A stretch of 7,994 nt of DNA from an uncultured Lachnospiraceae bacterium (GCA_902803625.1 CADCQV010000131.1:1-7994), one strand, 5' to 3'. Positions 1 through 7,185 are shown, numbered from the stretch's first letter. Made by a program: numbers and translations. The notes: a model not told the origin generated them from the sequence alone.

Positions 1-1274
1 CCCAGTTTATTGACGGCAGTGCCTATCATCAGTACCAGCCTCTCACGAAAAAGGGAAATTCCGATATAGGCTCGGGCTTTAATGATGATCCCCTGTGGCT
101 TATTGCGGGAACAAGTGCCTATATCCGGGAGACCGGGGACTGCTCCATACTTGATGAGACCGTGCCTTACGACAACGATATGTCTGTTGCCACCTCTCTT
201 TTTGAGCATCTGAAGCGCTCCTTTGACTATATCGTAAACCACAAGGGTCCCCACGGCCTTCCCCTTATCGGCCGTGCCGACTGGAATGACTGCCTGAACC
301 TTAACTGCTTCTCAGAGCATCCCGGAGAATCCTTCCAGACCTTCGGTCCTTCGGAAGGTCCGGTTGCGGAATCTGTTTTCATAGCCGGAATGTTTGTGAA
401 ATACGGGCGTGAATACGCGGATCTCTGTGCCCTTAAGGGAAAAAACGACGAGAAAGAAAGAGCCATAAATGAAGTAAATAAAATGGAAAAAACCATACTC
501 GATTCCGGCTGGGACGGAGAATGGTTCCTTAGAGCCTATGATGCAAAGGGTAATAAGGTAGGAAGCCGGGAATGCGAGGAAGGAAAGATCTATATCGAAC
601 CCCAGGGCTTCTGCGTACTTGCCGGAGTCGGAAAGGAAAGCGGAGAAGCTGAAAAGGCCCTTGCCTCCGTGGAAAAGCATCTGGACAGTAAATACGGGAT
701 AATGATACTTCAGCCTGCTTATACCAGATATCATCTGGAGCTTGGTGAGATCTCATCCTATCCCCCGGGTTATAAGGAAAATGCCGGTATCTTCTGTCAC
801 AATAACCCCTGGGTCTCCATTGCGGAAACGGTTCTCGGTCACGGCGACAGGGCCTTTGAGATCTACAAAAAGACCTGCCCCTCATATCTCGAAGATATAA
901 GCGAAATTCATAGAACCGAGCCCTACGTTTATTCACAGATGGTTGCCGGGAAGGATGCGAAATTCTTCGGACAGGGAAAGAACAGCTGGCTTACCGGCAC
1001 CGCTGCCTGGACATTTACGGATATTTCCCAGTATATACTGGGTGTTTACCCCACTCTTAAAGGGCTGTCCATAGACCCCTGTCTTCCAAAGGACTTCGGA
1101 GACTATAAGCTAAAAAGAGAATTCAGAGGAGCCCTTTACAATATAGAGGTACACACAAACGGCAGCGAAAAAGGGGTAAAAAAGCTTACCGTTAACGGGA
1201 ATACGATAGAGAACAGCACCGTGATCCCCTATGATGAAAATGTGAAGGAATACACTGTGATTGTTGAAATGTGA
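1..1274 (+). CDS. Cellobiose phosphorylase, GH94 family (5'-truncated by window edge)
   Basis: A cytosolic enzyme that cleaves cellobiose with inorganic phosphate to alpha-glucose-1-phosphate and glucose, saving ATP during cellulose or cello-oligosaccharide use. The frame is open from base 3 and gives 423 residues, about the C-terminal half of a roughly 800-residue family member. Seen here are GSGFNDDPLWL (69-101); DWNDCLN (from 279), the motif carrying the family's catalytic acid Asp; EPQGFC; NAGIFCHNNPW with its His codon at 798-800; and SWLTGTAAW (from about 984), the phosphate-binding Thr-Gly loop. The (alpha/alpha)6 barrel core is followed by the short C-terminal beta domain ending at TGA 1272-1274. 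No signal peptide can be assessed because the N-terminus lies upstream. The protein closely resembles clostridial cellobiose phosphorylases as I remember them. Cellodextrin or laminaribiose specificity is less likely but cannot be excluded from half a protein. The first internal GTG (162) is a Val codon, not the start. It converges on the minus-strand operon. Confidence 0.95.
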   Translation, partial: QFIDGSAYHQYQPLTKKGNSDIGSGFNDDPLWLIAGTSAYIRETGDCSILDETVPYDNDMSVATSLFEHLKRSFDYIVNHKGPHGLPLIGRADWNDCLNLNCFSEHPGESFQTFGPSEGPVAESVFIAGMFVKYGREYADLCALKGKNDEKERAINEVNKMEKTILDSGWDGEWFLRAYDAKGNKVGSRECEEGKIYIEPQGFCVLAGVGKESGEAEKALASVEKHLDSKYGIMILQPAYTRYHLELGEISSYPPGYKENAGIFCHNNPWVSIAETVLGHGDRAFEIYKKTCPSYLEDISEIHRTEPYVYSQMVAGKDAKFFGQGKNSWLTGTAAWTFTDISQYILGVYPTLKGLSIDPCLPKDFGDYKLKREFRGALYNIEVHTNGSEKGVKKLTVNGNTIENSTVIPYDENVKEYTVIVEM

Positions 1275-1298
1275 CGGGTGAGGTCAGCCTGAATTAAT

Positions 1299-1330
1299 AC
1301 TGTCATCCTGACGTTTTACTGTCATCCTGA
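1299..1330. repeat. Short direct repeat: partial copy of the inverted-repeat arm
   Basis: The 13-mer ACTGTCATCCTGA occurs at 1299-1311 and again at 1318-1330, separated by 6 nt. The second copy starts the left arm of the inverted repeat at 1320-1389. The first looks like a truncated extra copy of the arm's outer end, suggesting an incomplete duplication or a nested insertion of the dispersed element. Confidence 0.7.
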
Positions 1331-1389
1331 GCGTAAGCGAAGGATCTTCCACACTATGTTCAAGATTCTTCGCTTCGCTCAGAATGACA
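1320..1389. repeat. SERSEES-type imperfect inverted repeat (dispersed palindromic element) between convergent genes
   Basis: The left arm (1320-1348) and right arm (1362-1389) are reverse complements except for two substitutions and one extra T in the left arm; the loop is 13 nt (1349-1361). The core, GTCATTCTGAGCGAAGCGAA read on the minus strand, is the widespread intergenic repeat whose translation gives the familiar CHSERSEES string. On the plus strand the hairpin is followed by TATCTTTTTC (from 1389), so it could help end transcription from the GH94 gene, though the T run is weak. On the minus strand no T run follows. The right arm is read as the last codons of the minus-strand GLUG gene, including its TGA stop, which suggests insertion into the gene's 3' end. 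Repeat identity is recognition from memory; the arms and loop are read directly. Confidence 0.88.
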
Positions 1390-4300
1390 TATCTTTTTCA
1401 GCATTCTTCTGCGCCTAAGGCCTCTGTAGATCTGTATTAACAGAAACAGCACTATAATCGCAGCGGCGGCTGAGATGAAAATGACATTTCTGATATCCGG
1501 CTTTGCCTTGATTATGTAGAATTCCCCGCCTTCTCCGCTTAAGCTGTAGGGGAAAACCATATAGCGTCCGTCTCTTTCCGTAGGAAGCAGACTGAAGCCC
1601 CCTTCCGTATTCCGGAGAGCAGCACTGTCCCGGTTTCCGTATCCGTCGGCCAGCAGACGTACCGTAACATCCCTTTCTGCCGGAGGATAGTCGGACACAA
1701 CGCTGAAGTCATATTTCGTAATGACAGCTTCATAGCCATCCGGTAAGGCGCCCTTATTCTCTCCCCCATCCTCCCTTTCATAGGAAAGATATGCATCCCT
1801 GTGGAATTTCCCGGAGATCAGCATATGAGGGAAGGTCTCTTTTGAAGAAACTGTGGTAGCATATGCCTCATACACCGCATTTACAACCGTATTCTGCCTT
1901 ATATCATTTAGCTCCGTATCCTCCCAGACCCCGAACTTATCCTCTTTACTATCAAGCACTGGATAATCCGAGGCAGGAACCGAACCGCCGTACGGCACCT
2001 TCACGGTCTTTATGACCTCGCCCCCGGACATAAAGCTTACCGTCATATTCTTACTCTCCTCCGGAACTCCCGGAAGCTCTATAAAATCCTGATAATCCAC
2101 AGCCCTTGCCTCGTCCTCAAAGGTAAGGCCGTTGACCGCTCCAAGGGCATCATCCACAAAGATATTTCCGGACACGCTTTTTTCTTCCGTGTCCACATCT
2201 CCCGCTATGGCACCGTATTTTTCCTTCACTCCCTTACCTATGGTTGAAAGAGCTTTATTATCCTGAAGCTTTACACCGTATCCGGCGATACCGCCCACAT
2301 ATTCGTTTCCGGAGACCCGTGCCATGGAAAAAGAGTCTCTTATCATGAAGCCGCTTTTTCCTGCTATACCCCCGGCATAGTTTCCTTTTTCGGACCGGAC
2401 GGCGCCGAAGTTTTCCGATGACTCCACCGCTCCTATATCCATACTCCCGGCTATGCCTCCCGCACAGTCATTTTTTACCGAAACGGTTCCGAAATTCCTG
2501 CATTTCGTGATCGTCGCTCTCTTCTCTCTTATCCGTTCCAGGCTGTAATCCCCCGAAGATTCCACCTTGAAATCGGAATTGAGGTCAAGATCCGTATCGA
2601 CCATTCCTGCGATCCCGCCGCCGTTGATATCCGTAATGATACTTCCATGATTTACGGAATTTGTTATCCGGCCTTTTGAAGGGGTACTGTCCGGTTCGTC
2701 CGACATATCATCAAAGATATCATTTAAATCCTTTGTATTTCTTAGTCTGTCAATTTCATTTCTGGCTTCTTCAAAGCCCTCATTTATGTCCGTGCTGAGA
2801 TCGGAAAGAGAGGTGGTGATACTGTCCATCCTGCCCCGGAAGACCCTGTCCGTGCCTTTCAGTGCATCGCTTAAGTCATCCATATATCCGGCAATGGTAT
2901 CGGTCTGGTTCGTAAGATCATCGTCTGTTCCCCTTATATCGCTCTTATAGCTGTCATAGGCGCTCCGAAGAAAATCGTCAAAGGAATTGCTTTCATCCCT
3001 GAGTCTTAATGCAGCCTTCCTTACCTCGTTATATTCCTTTCCCGCATTCTGCGTGAGCTTGAGGAGGTTTACGGTTTGCTCATCAACGTCCTTTGACACA
3101 CTCCTTACCCTGCTTACATAGCTTCCGAGATCTATGGTCACTCCGTCCGAAGCGGCTTTTTCCGCTGACGACATAAGCTTTTCTATCTGATCCAGGTCAT
3201 TTCGGACTGCCGAAAGCGCGTCCTTTGTCTTTCCGCTCTTTAAGTTTACGTCAAGACCGTTCACGATATCCCGGATAGCCGAGGTATGGCTTCTCATATC
3301 AGCTTCCATGACATCATCTTTTCCGCGGTAATAATCCTTATAGCTGCTGATGGATCCTCTTAATGTGTCCGCGCTCTCCCGGATATTGTCGATATGCTCC
3401 TGTATGTTGTCGTCCTCATTCTTCATTTCCTCCTGAAGGACGGTTATCAGCTCTACAAGCTTATCCGCTTCCTCGTCGGCTTTCTTCAGGGAATCTCCCG
3501 AAAACTCATCCCTGACATAGGGCTCCAGCTGCCCGGCTATGCCTCCTGTATTCTTTCTGCCGTATACATCTCCGGAGTTTTCGCAGGAATCGATTATTCC
3601 GCGGTCGTATCCCGCGATACCTCCGCTTTTGAATCCAAGATGCTCATATCCTACGGTTCCAAAGTTTTTGCACTTACTGATCTCTCCGGAATTTACACCT
3701 GCTATGCCCCCTGTGTAGTTTACCTCCTGCTCATTATCGATAAGCTCGAAAATACGATCATAGCCCACATCCATATTATCGGGAACAAGCTTCTCCATAT
3801 TGTCGTCTGCTCCGGAACCGGAATCGTCACCCTTCTCCATCTCCTCCTGCTCTTCTGTTTTTTTTCTATCGTCATTGATCTTCCAGGCGGTCTTCCCGGA
3901 TGAATTTATCCTTCCCCGATTTGACGAGCTGTCGATTATTCCCTCATTAAATCCGGCTATTCCCCCGGTACGTCTCATTCCGGAAATATCCTCACATTCA
4001 TTTGTGCAGCCGATAATGACACCGCTCTCCGTATTCCGTCCGGCTATCCCTCCCACAGCTTCAAGCCCGAGGATACTTCCCTTTACGGTACAGTTTTTTA
4101 TCAGCCCGTTATTTTCTCCGGCAATGCCTCCTATATTTCTCATATCCCCCGAGGGCATTATTTCTGCGATAAGAATGAGATCCCTTACCACGGCTCCCTT
4201 TTGGATCCTGCGGAAAAGCCCGGTTCCCGAGGATCTGCCGGAATATGAAAAGCCGGAAATGGTGTGTCCCCTCCCGTCAAAGCTTCCTGAAAAGCTCTGA

Positions 4301-4572
4301 ACCGGGCTTATCTCCATTCCTTCGAGCTTTATGTCATTTGTCAGGACAAAGCTCTTTCCCCGGGTATATCCGTCATCCCCCGCCTTTTTTGCAAAGTCGG
4401 CAAATTCCCCGGCGCTTCCTATCCCGATTGCTTCCGCTGCCTTACCGTCAGTTTTTTCCGCAGCAAAAAGAAACTCCTCTCCCGTCATAGAAAATAGACA
4501 GTAAAAGAGTAAAAGAAAAGCCGTAAACAGGCTGAGACGGCTCTTCAGTTTTTCGCCCATCCGTTTTCGCAT
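1360..4572 (-). CDS. Large membrane-anchored GLUG-repeat surface protein with central helical insertion
   Basis: A predicted extracellular, single-anchor protein of 1070 aa with no known specific function. In order: basic N-terminus and hydrophobic signal segment (about 12-29, possible cleavage near FAA, 36-38); solenoid entry region with SFDGRGHTISG (97-107); six GGIAG GLUG repeats (at 148, 174, 203, 288, 317, 343) with an acidic linker (about 230-285) after the third; a charged helical region (about 357-622); five more repeats (652, 705, 734, 760 and a variant GAIAG at 787); an InlB B-repeat-like module (about 842-904); a beta-rich domain (905-1020); one transmembrane helix (about 1027-1048) and an Arg-rich tail. 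Repeats follow an I-x-x-C/S-x-N-x-G-x-V pattern, with Cys at 161, 189, 301, 330 and 691. ATG 4572-4570 lies 1 nt after the transporter's TAG and lacks a good Shine-Dalgarno sequence, which suggests translational coupling. The last nine residues, CHSERSEES, come from the repeat element. An alternative start at Met5 is possible. Confidence 0.9.
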   Translation of the reverse strand: MRKRMGEKLKSRLSLFTAFLLLFYCLFSMTGEEFLFAAEKTDGKAAEAIGIGSAGEFADFAKKAGDDGYTRGKSFVLTNDIKLEGMEISPVQSFSGSFDGRGHTISGFSYSGRSSGTGLFRRIQKGAVVRDLILIAEIMPSGDMRNIGGIAGENNGLIKNCTVKGSILGLEAVGGIAGRNTESGVIIGCTNECEDISGMRRTGGIAGFNEGIIDSSSNRGRINSSGKTAWKINDDRKKTEEQEEMEKGDDSGSGADDNMEKLVPDNMDVGYDRIFELIDNEQEVNYTGGIAGVNSGEISKCKNFGTVGYEHLGFKSGGIAGYDRGIIDSCENSGDVYGRKNTGGIAGQLEPYVRDEFSGDSLKKADEEADKLVELITVLQEEMKNEDDNIQEHIDNIRESADTLRGSISSYKDYYRGKDDVMEADMRSHTSAIRDIVNGLDVNLKSGKTKDALSAVRNDLDQIEKLMSSAEKAASDGVTIDLGSYVSRVRSVSKDVDEQTVNLLKLTQNAGKEYNEVRKAALRLRDESNSFDDFLRSAYDSYKSDIRGTDDDLTNQTDTIAGYMDDLSDALKGTDRVFRGRMDSITTSLSDLSTDINEGFEEARNEIDRLRNTKDLNDIFDDMSDEPDSTPSKGRITNSVNHGSIITDINGGGIAGMVDTDLDLNSDFKVESSGDYSLERIREKRATITKCRNFGTVSVKNDCAGGIAGSMDIGAVESSENFGAVRSEKGNYAGGIAGKSGFMIRDSFSMARVSGNEYVGGIAGYGVKLQDNKALSTIGKGVKEKYGAIAGDVDTEEKSVSGNIFVDDALGAVNGLTFEDEARAVDYQDFIELPGVPEESKNMTVSFMSGGEVIKTVKVPYGGSVPASDYPVLDSKEDKFGVWEDTELNDIRQNTVVNAVYEAYATTVSSKETFPHMLISGKFHRDAYLSYEREDGGENKGALPDGYEAVITKYDFSVVSDYPPAERDVTVRLLADGYGNRDSAALRNTEGGFSLLPTERDGRYMVFPYSLSGEGGEFYIIKAKPDIRNVIFISAAAAIIVLFLLIQIYRGLRRRRMLKKICHSERSEES
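1861..2049 (-). other. InlB B-repeat-like module (residues about 842-904)
   Basis: The pattern MTVSFMSGG...VKVPYGGSVP...DYP...FGVWED...NTVVNAVYEAY matches the Listeria-Bacteroides (InlB B-repeat, Flg_new) fold layout: a V-x-F strand, a V-x-Y-G turn, a Pro-containing strand, an F-x-x-W core and a final V-x-A-x-Y. Such modules are common in extracellular stalks of Gram-positive surface proteins. Only one copy is present. Confidence 0.7.
2200..2670 (-). other. GLUG beta-solenoid block 2 (residues about 635-791)
   Basis: The repeats resume after the helical insertion: GGIAG at 652, 705, 734 and 760, and a degenerate GAIAG at 787. The unit preceding the second motif carries KCRNFGTV (690-697), nearly the same as KCKNFGTV (300-307) in block 1, which argues that both blocks belong to one solenoid split by an insertion. 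Confidence 0.82.
2707..3504 (-). other. Helical, probably coiled-coil insertion in the GLUG solenoid (residues about 357-622)
   Basis: This stretch of about 265 residues has no GLUG motifs. It is rich in Asp, Glu, Lys, Arg, Ser and Leu with recurrent hydrophobic spacing, for example ADKLVELITVLQEEMKN and LSAVRNDLDQIEKLM, and contains few Gly and no Pro over most of its length. This suggests long amphipathic helices projecting from the solenoid. The style recalls the extracellular helical region of YhgE/Pip-type proteins often associated with MMPL transporters, but I see no sequence motif that proves homology. Confidence 0.6.
3532..4299 (-). other. GLUG beta-solenoid block 1 (residues about 92-347)
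   Basis: This block contains the solenoid entry segment SFSGSFDGRGHTISGFSY (94-111) and six exact GGIAG motifs. Spacing is 26 and 29 residues between the first three. The gap then widens to 85 because of an Asp/Glu/Lys-rich linker (about 230-285), and spacing returns to 29 and 26. Each unit has the shape GGIAG-x-N-x-G-x-I-x-x-C/S-x-N-x-G, as in the GLUG family of extracellular repeats. Confidence 0.85.
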
Positions 4573-4573
4573 A

Positions 4574-7165
4574 CTATTCTCTGTCCGGCAATGATGCTTC
4601 TTCCGCTTCCGGTTTCGCTGTTTCTTCTGCTTCCGGCTTCGCTTCCGCTTCTTCCGCTTCCGGTTTTGCTGTTTCTTCCGCTTCCGGCTTCGCTGTTTCC
4701 TCCGCTGTCCCCCGCCTTAATGTGAGGTCGATATCACCGTTCATCGTACCCTTAAATTCCCCGAAAAGATAACCCGAAAAATATCCGTTCACTGTGCCGT
4801 TTATCACCATTGTGCCGGCAGTCCTCTGCAGTGCGGTACCTGCAAGGGATCCACCGAGCTCCGGCGTCTTCACCTTAAAGGAGCTCTTGTCAAATATGGG
4901 ATCAAAAATGTAGAGAAGCTGCGGCAGTATTATCATAACCATCGCAATACTAAGGAGTGTCCCGCGCCCCAGGGCGGTTCCGAGGTTTGCGATTACAGCA
5001 TTGCTTGTGAGATTCCCCACCAGGAAGCCGCAGACCGTAAGTATGGTCCCGCTGGTCACAATGGTGGCAAAGGATTCATTTAAGGATCTTATCACCAGCT
5101 CCCTCCTGTCGGAGGTTTCCTGACGCAGGGTAATATACCTGTTTGTGATGACTATGGCGTAGTCTATGGTAGCCCCCATCTGTATGGAGCTGACGATCAG
5201 ATAGGCCAGGAAATACAGCGGATTGTCCGTGATATTCGGGATCGCAAAGTTTACCCATATACTGCCCTGAATGGTAAGTAAGAGTATAAAGGGAAGACTT
5301 ATGCTCTGGAAGGTAAAGAGCAGTATCACCCCCACAAAGAAAGCAGTAAGTACACTTATCAGAAGGTTGTCATTACTGAAGGAACCGGAAAGATCCGCAG
5401 CCGCCGTGGGATCTCCCACAACATATATCCTGTCCTTATAGAAGGACTGGGCCATCTTTCTAATATCATCAACCTCTCCGTAGGTAGTTTCTCCCTCAAC
5501 CTCTCCCTTAAGTGAGAGGATGATCCTTGAATGATCCTCACTTTCAAGCTGTACCCTGGCAGTCTCTATCTGCTCATGTATATCGTCCAGATCCTTACTC
5601 TGCTTCTCACTCAGATTAAAGGCCCCGGCTTCCTTTTTGTCGTAAATGAAGTCGATAAGATCGAGCACCGAAACCCGGTACTCGTCTATTCCGTCTATAA
5701 AGGCTCCGTAGATCTCATTATCCTGGGCATATACCGTATAGAGAAGCTTCGCTATCCCGGCGTCAACATCCGCGATTTCCGCAAAATCCCTGGGGTTTAC
5801 GCTGTCGGTCAGAACATACTCCTTATTGTCTCCCACCTCCACATTGGCGAGAGCCAGAATATCATCCACATAGTCCCTTGATTTCAGGTTCTTTATGATC
5901 TCCGCTTCCTTCTCGTAATCACCCTTGGGAAGAACTATGGCAAGATTATTGCCGGTTTCAAAGGTCTCGTCTATCCTGTCCTTTGCCTCGATATAGTCTG
6001 TCTTTTTCGGACCCCGGGCAGTATATTTATCAAAAATGTAGGTCGCGGAATTTGAGAGCCTGAAGGCAAAGACTATAACGACGAGAAAGATTATGGGGAA
6101 AACATGCCTTGTGCGGACAATGAATTTTCCCCAGGCTGTGATCTTCGGAACGAAGCTCTTATGCCGCGTTTTGTCGATATGGTCCCTGAACCACATGATA
6201 AGCCCCGGCATAAAAAGGAAGACCGAAAGCATTGAGAAAAGGATGGACTTACAGAGTACAAGCCCCAGATCCTGTCCGATCTTAAACTGCATAAATACCA
6301 GCGCCACCATACCTGCCATAGTGGTAAGTGAGCTTGACGATATCTCGATTATGGCTTTACTTAATGCTGCCACCATCGCATCCCTGGGCTCCAGCCCCTT
6401 ATCGTGCTCCTCCATGTATCTATGGAACATGATTATGGCATAGTCAATCGCGAGAGCCAGCTGTAAAATTATGTCAACCGAATTGGAAATAAAAGATACA
6501 GTTCCGAATATATAGTTTGTGCCCTTATTTAAGATAGCCGCGGCGATAAAGGTTAACATAAATATCGGAACCTCGGCATAGGTTGAAGAGGTAAAAAGCA
6601 GCACTCCAAGTATAACAAATACCGCTATGAGAAGAATAAAGCTTACATCGGCCTTCAGCTCGGCGGATTCGTCCAGATCCACCGTTGTAAATACATAGTT
6701 ATCGTACTCCTTCACATATTCCCGGACATCCTTTATGGCCTTCTGCGAGAGCTCCGTGTCCTTTTCCTCATCAAAGGTGATCGTGATAAGAGCCGCGGAA
6801 TCCCGGTAATAATCCTCCAGGCTGTCGTCGTCATAATCCTCGTCCTCCGGGTCATAGAAATTTACGGTATCTACCCCGTCGATATCTTCAAGCCCTTTGG
6901 CTACGATATATGCCTGGTCGTAGGTGATGTTCGCAAGCAGTATCTTCGCGGATCCATGGGTCTCAAATTCATTGTCCATGATATCCACTCCCTGCCTTGT
7001 CTCCGTATCCTGGGGCAGGTACTTGGTCACATCATCCTCCACGTTTACGTCCGAAATGCGGACGAGACAGTAGATAATGGCAATAAAGAATAGTACGATA
7101 AATGCCTTCCGCCTGTCCACGATAAACGCGGCCAGTTTATACATAAAGCCCTTATTTTCTTCCAT
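4574..7165 (-). CDS. MMPL-family RND transporter with Gly-periodic and Glu/Pro-repeat C-terminal tail
   Basis: A proton-driven inner-membrane exporter of the RND superfamily, 863 aa. Topology by eye: TM1 (21-37), a first extracellular domain with DVTKYLPQD (45-53), TM2-TM6 (about 173-327), TM7 (about 353-370), a second extracellular domain (about 371-597) and TM8-TM12 (about 598-753). The two halves are pseudo-symmetric. Each carries the Asp-Tyr pair that relays protons in MmpL proteins: AIDYAIIMFHRY (DY at 241-242) and ATIDYAIVITNRY (668-669). The C-terminus adds a bactofilin-like strand region (about 784-814) and an acidic tandem-repeat tail (820-860). The substrate is unknown; MMPL relatives move lipids, glycolipids or toxic compounds. 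The ORF overlaps the upstream gene by 14 nt. A start at Met8 (7144-7142) has a closer AAGG-type ribosome site and begins MYKLAAFIVDRRK, like typical family N-termini, so the true length may be 856 aa. It sits between two paralogous surface-protein genes. Confidence 0.93.
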   Translation of the reverse strand: MEENKGFMYKLAAFIVDRRKAFIVLFFIAIIYCLVRISDVNVEDDVTKYLPQDTETRQGVDIMDNEFETHGSAKILLANITYDQAYIVAKGLEDIDGVDTVNFYDPEDEDYDDDSLEDYYRDSAALITITFDEEKDTELSQKAIKDVREYVKEYDNYVFTTVDLDESAELKADVSFILLIAVFVILGVLLFTSSTYAEVPIFMLTFIAAAILNKGTNYIFGTVSFISNSVDIILQLALAIDYAIIMFHRYMEEHDKGLEPRDAMVAALSKAIIEISSSSLTTMAGMVALVFMQFKIGQDLGLVLCKSILFSMLSVFLFMPGLIMWFRDHIDKTRHKSFVPKITAWGKFIVRTRHVFPIIFLVVIVFAFRLSNSATYIFDKYTARGPKKTDYIEAKDRIDETFETGNNLAIVLPKGDYEKEAEIIKNLKSRDYVDDILALANVEVGDNKEYVLTDSVNPRDFAEIADVDAGIAKLLYTVYAQDNEIYGAFIDGIDEYRVSVLDLIDFIYDKKEAGAFNLSEKQSKDLDDIHEQIETARVQLESEDHSRIILSLKGEVEGETTYGEVDDIRKMAQSFYKDRIYVVGDPTAAADLSGSFSNDNLLISVLTAFFVGVILLFTFQSISLPFILLLTIQGSIWVNFAIPNITDNPLYFLAYLIVSSIQMGATIDYAIVITNRYITLRQETSDRRELVIRSLNESFATIVTSGTILTVCGFLVGNLTSNAVIANLGTALGRGTLLSIAMVMIILPQLLYIFDPIFDKSSFKVKTPELGGSLAGTALQRTAGTMVINGTVNGYFSGYLFGEFKGTMNGDIDLTLRRGTAEETAKPEAEETAKPEAEEAEAKPEAEETAKPEAEEASLPDRE
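4586..4708 (-). repeat. In-frame tandem repeat, 24-bp unit, encoding EAEETAKP (residues 820-860)
   Basis: Five consecutive units are read: TAEETAKP, EAEETAKP, EAEEAEAKP (one extra residue), EAEETAKP and a degenerate EAEEASLP, followed by DRE and the stop codon. The DNA is also repetitive (CTTCCGCTTCCGG-type strings on the plus strand), so copy number could change by slippage without breaking the frame. The tail is strongly acidic with regular Pro and Lys and is expected to be disordered and cytoplasmic. Confidence 0.9.
4724..4816 (-). other. Bactofilin-like Gly-periodic strand region in transporter tail (residues about 784-814)
   Basis: After TM12 the protein reads TMVINGTVNGYF, then SGYLFGEFKGTMNGDIDL. 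Gly recurs every 4 to 6 residues with alternating hydrophobic positions, as in short beta-helix rungs of bactofilins and similar polymer-forming domains. It should lie in the cytoplasm given the 12-TM topology. I have seen comparable tails on clostridial MMPL proteins. With only about five rungs it is shorter than a full bactofilin domain, so its identity is tentative. Confidence 0.5.
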
Positions 7166-7185
7166 CCCGGCTTAAAAGCTGTTCC
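7145..7185 (-). promoter_or_regulatory. Transporter start region: overlap with upstream gene and candidate ribosome sites
   Basis: Reading the minus strand, the upstream gene ends ...GGAAGAAAATAAGGGCTTT and then ATG (Met8 of the longer transporter ORF, 7144-7142). AAGG lies about 5 nt before that ATG. The earlier ATG (7165-7163) has its nearest purine-rich site, AAGGAA, 16 nt upstream, which is too far for normal use. Either start gives stop/start coupling with the upstream gene; the Met8 start has the better ribosome-site geometry. Confidence 0.45.

Noticed and set aside
227..936. Three open frames (two minus, one plus) within the phosphorylase region
   Set aside because: All overlap the GH94 frame, which carries an unbroken set of family motifs. 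None of the alternatives shows domain-like sequence.
1275..1359. Hidden small gene or RNA in the convergent gap
   Set aside because: Only 85 nt, mostly occupied by the direct repeat and left arm of the inverted repeat. No start codon with ribosome site and no tRNA fold is apparent.
3394..3903. Plus-strand 169-residue hydrophobic open frame that looks like a membrane protein
   Set aside because: It lies entirely opposite the GLUG gene, whose repeats and linker are clearly the coding reading. The hydrophobicity is what the complement of acidic, charged codons gives.
3800..4300. Plus-strand 166-residue open frame rich in Pro and Ser
   Set aside because: Antisense to GLUG block 1. The Pro/Ser bias and PAIPP-like repeats are the reverse reading of the GGIAG codons, and no ribosome site or family signature is visible.
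4586..4708. CRISPR-like short repeats
   Set aside because: The units are contiguous with no spacers and encode an in-frame octapeptide repeat, so this is a coding tandem repeat.
5531..6443. Two plus-strand frames of 116 residues opposite the transporter
   Set aside because: Shadows of the MMPL gene; the real frame has conserved topology and the Asp-Tyr pair across this stretch.
4574..7165. Interpretation as a type VII/ESX-like or SecDF/AcrB system
   Set aside because: No WXG100 protein, FtsK/SpoIIIE ATPase or other ESX component is in the window. The transporter is too short for AcrB-type pumps and lacks SecD/SecF domain order. The YLP motif and twin Asp-Tyr pairs fit MMPL instead.
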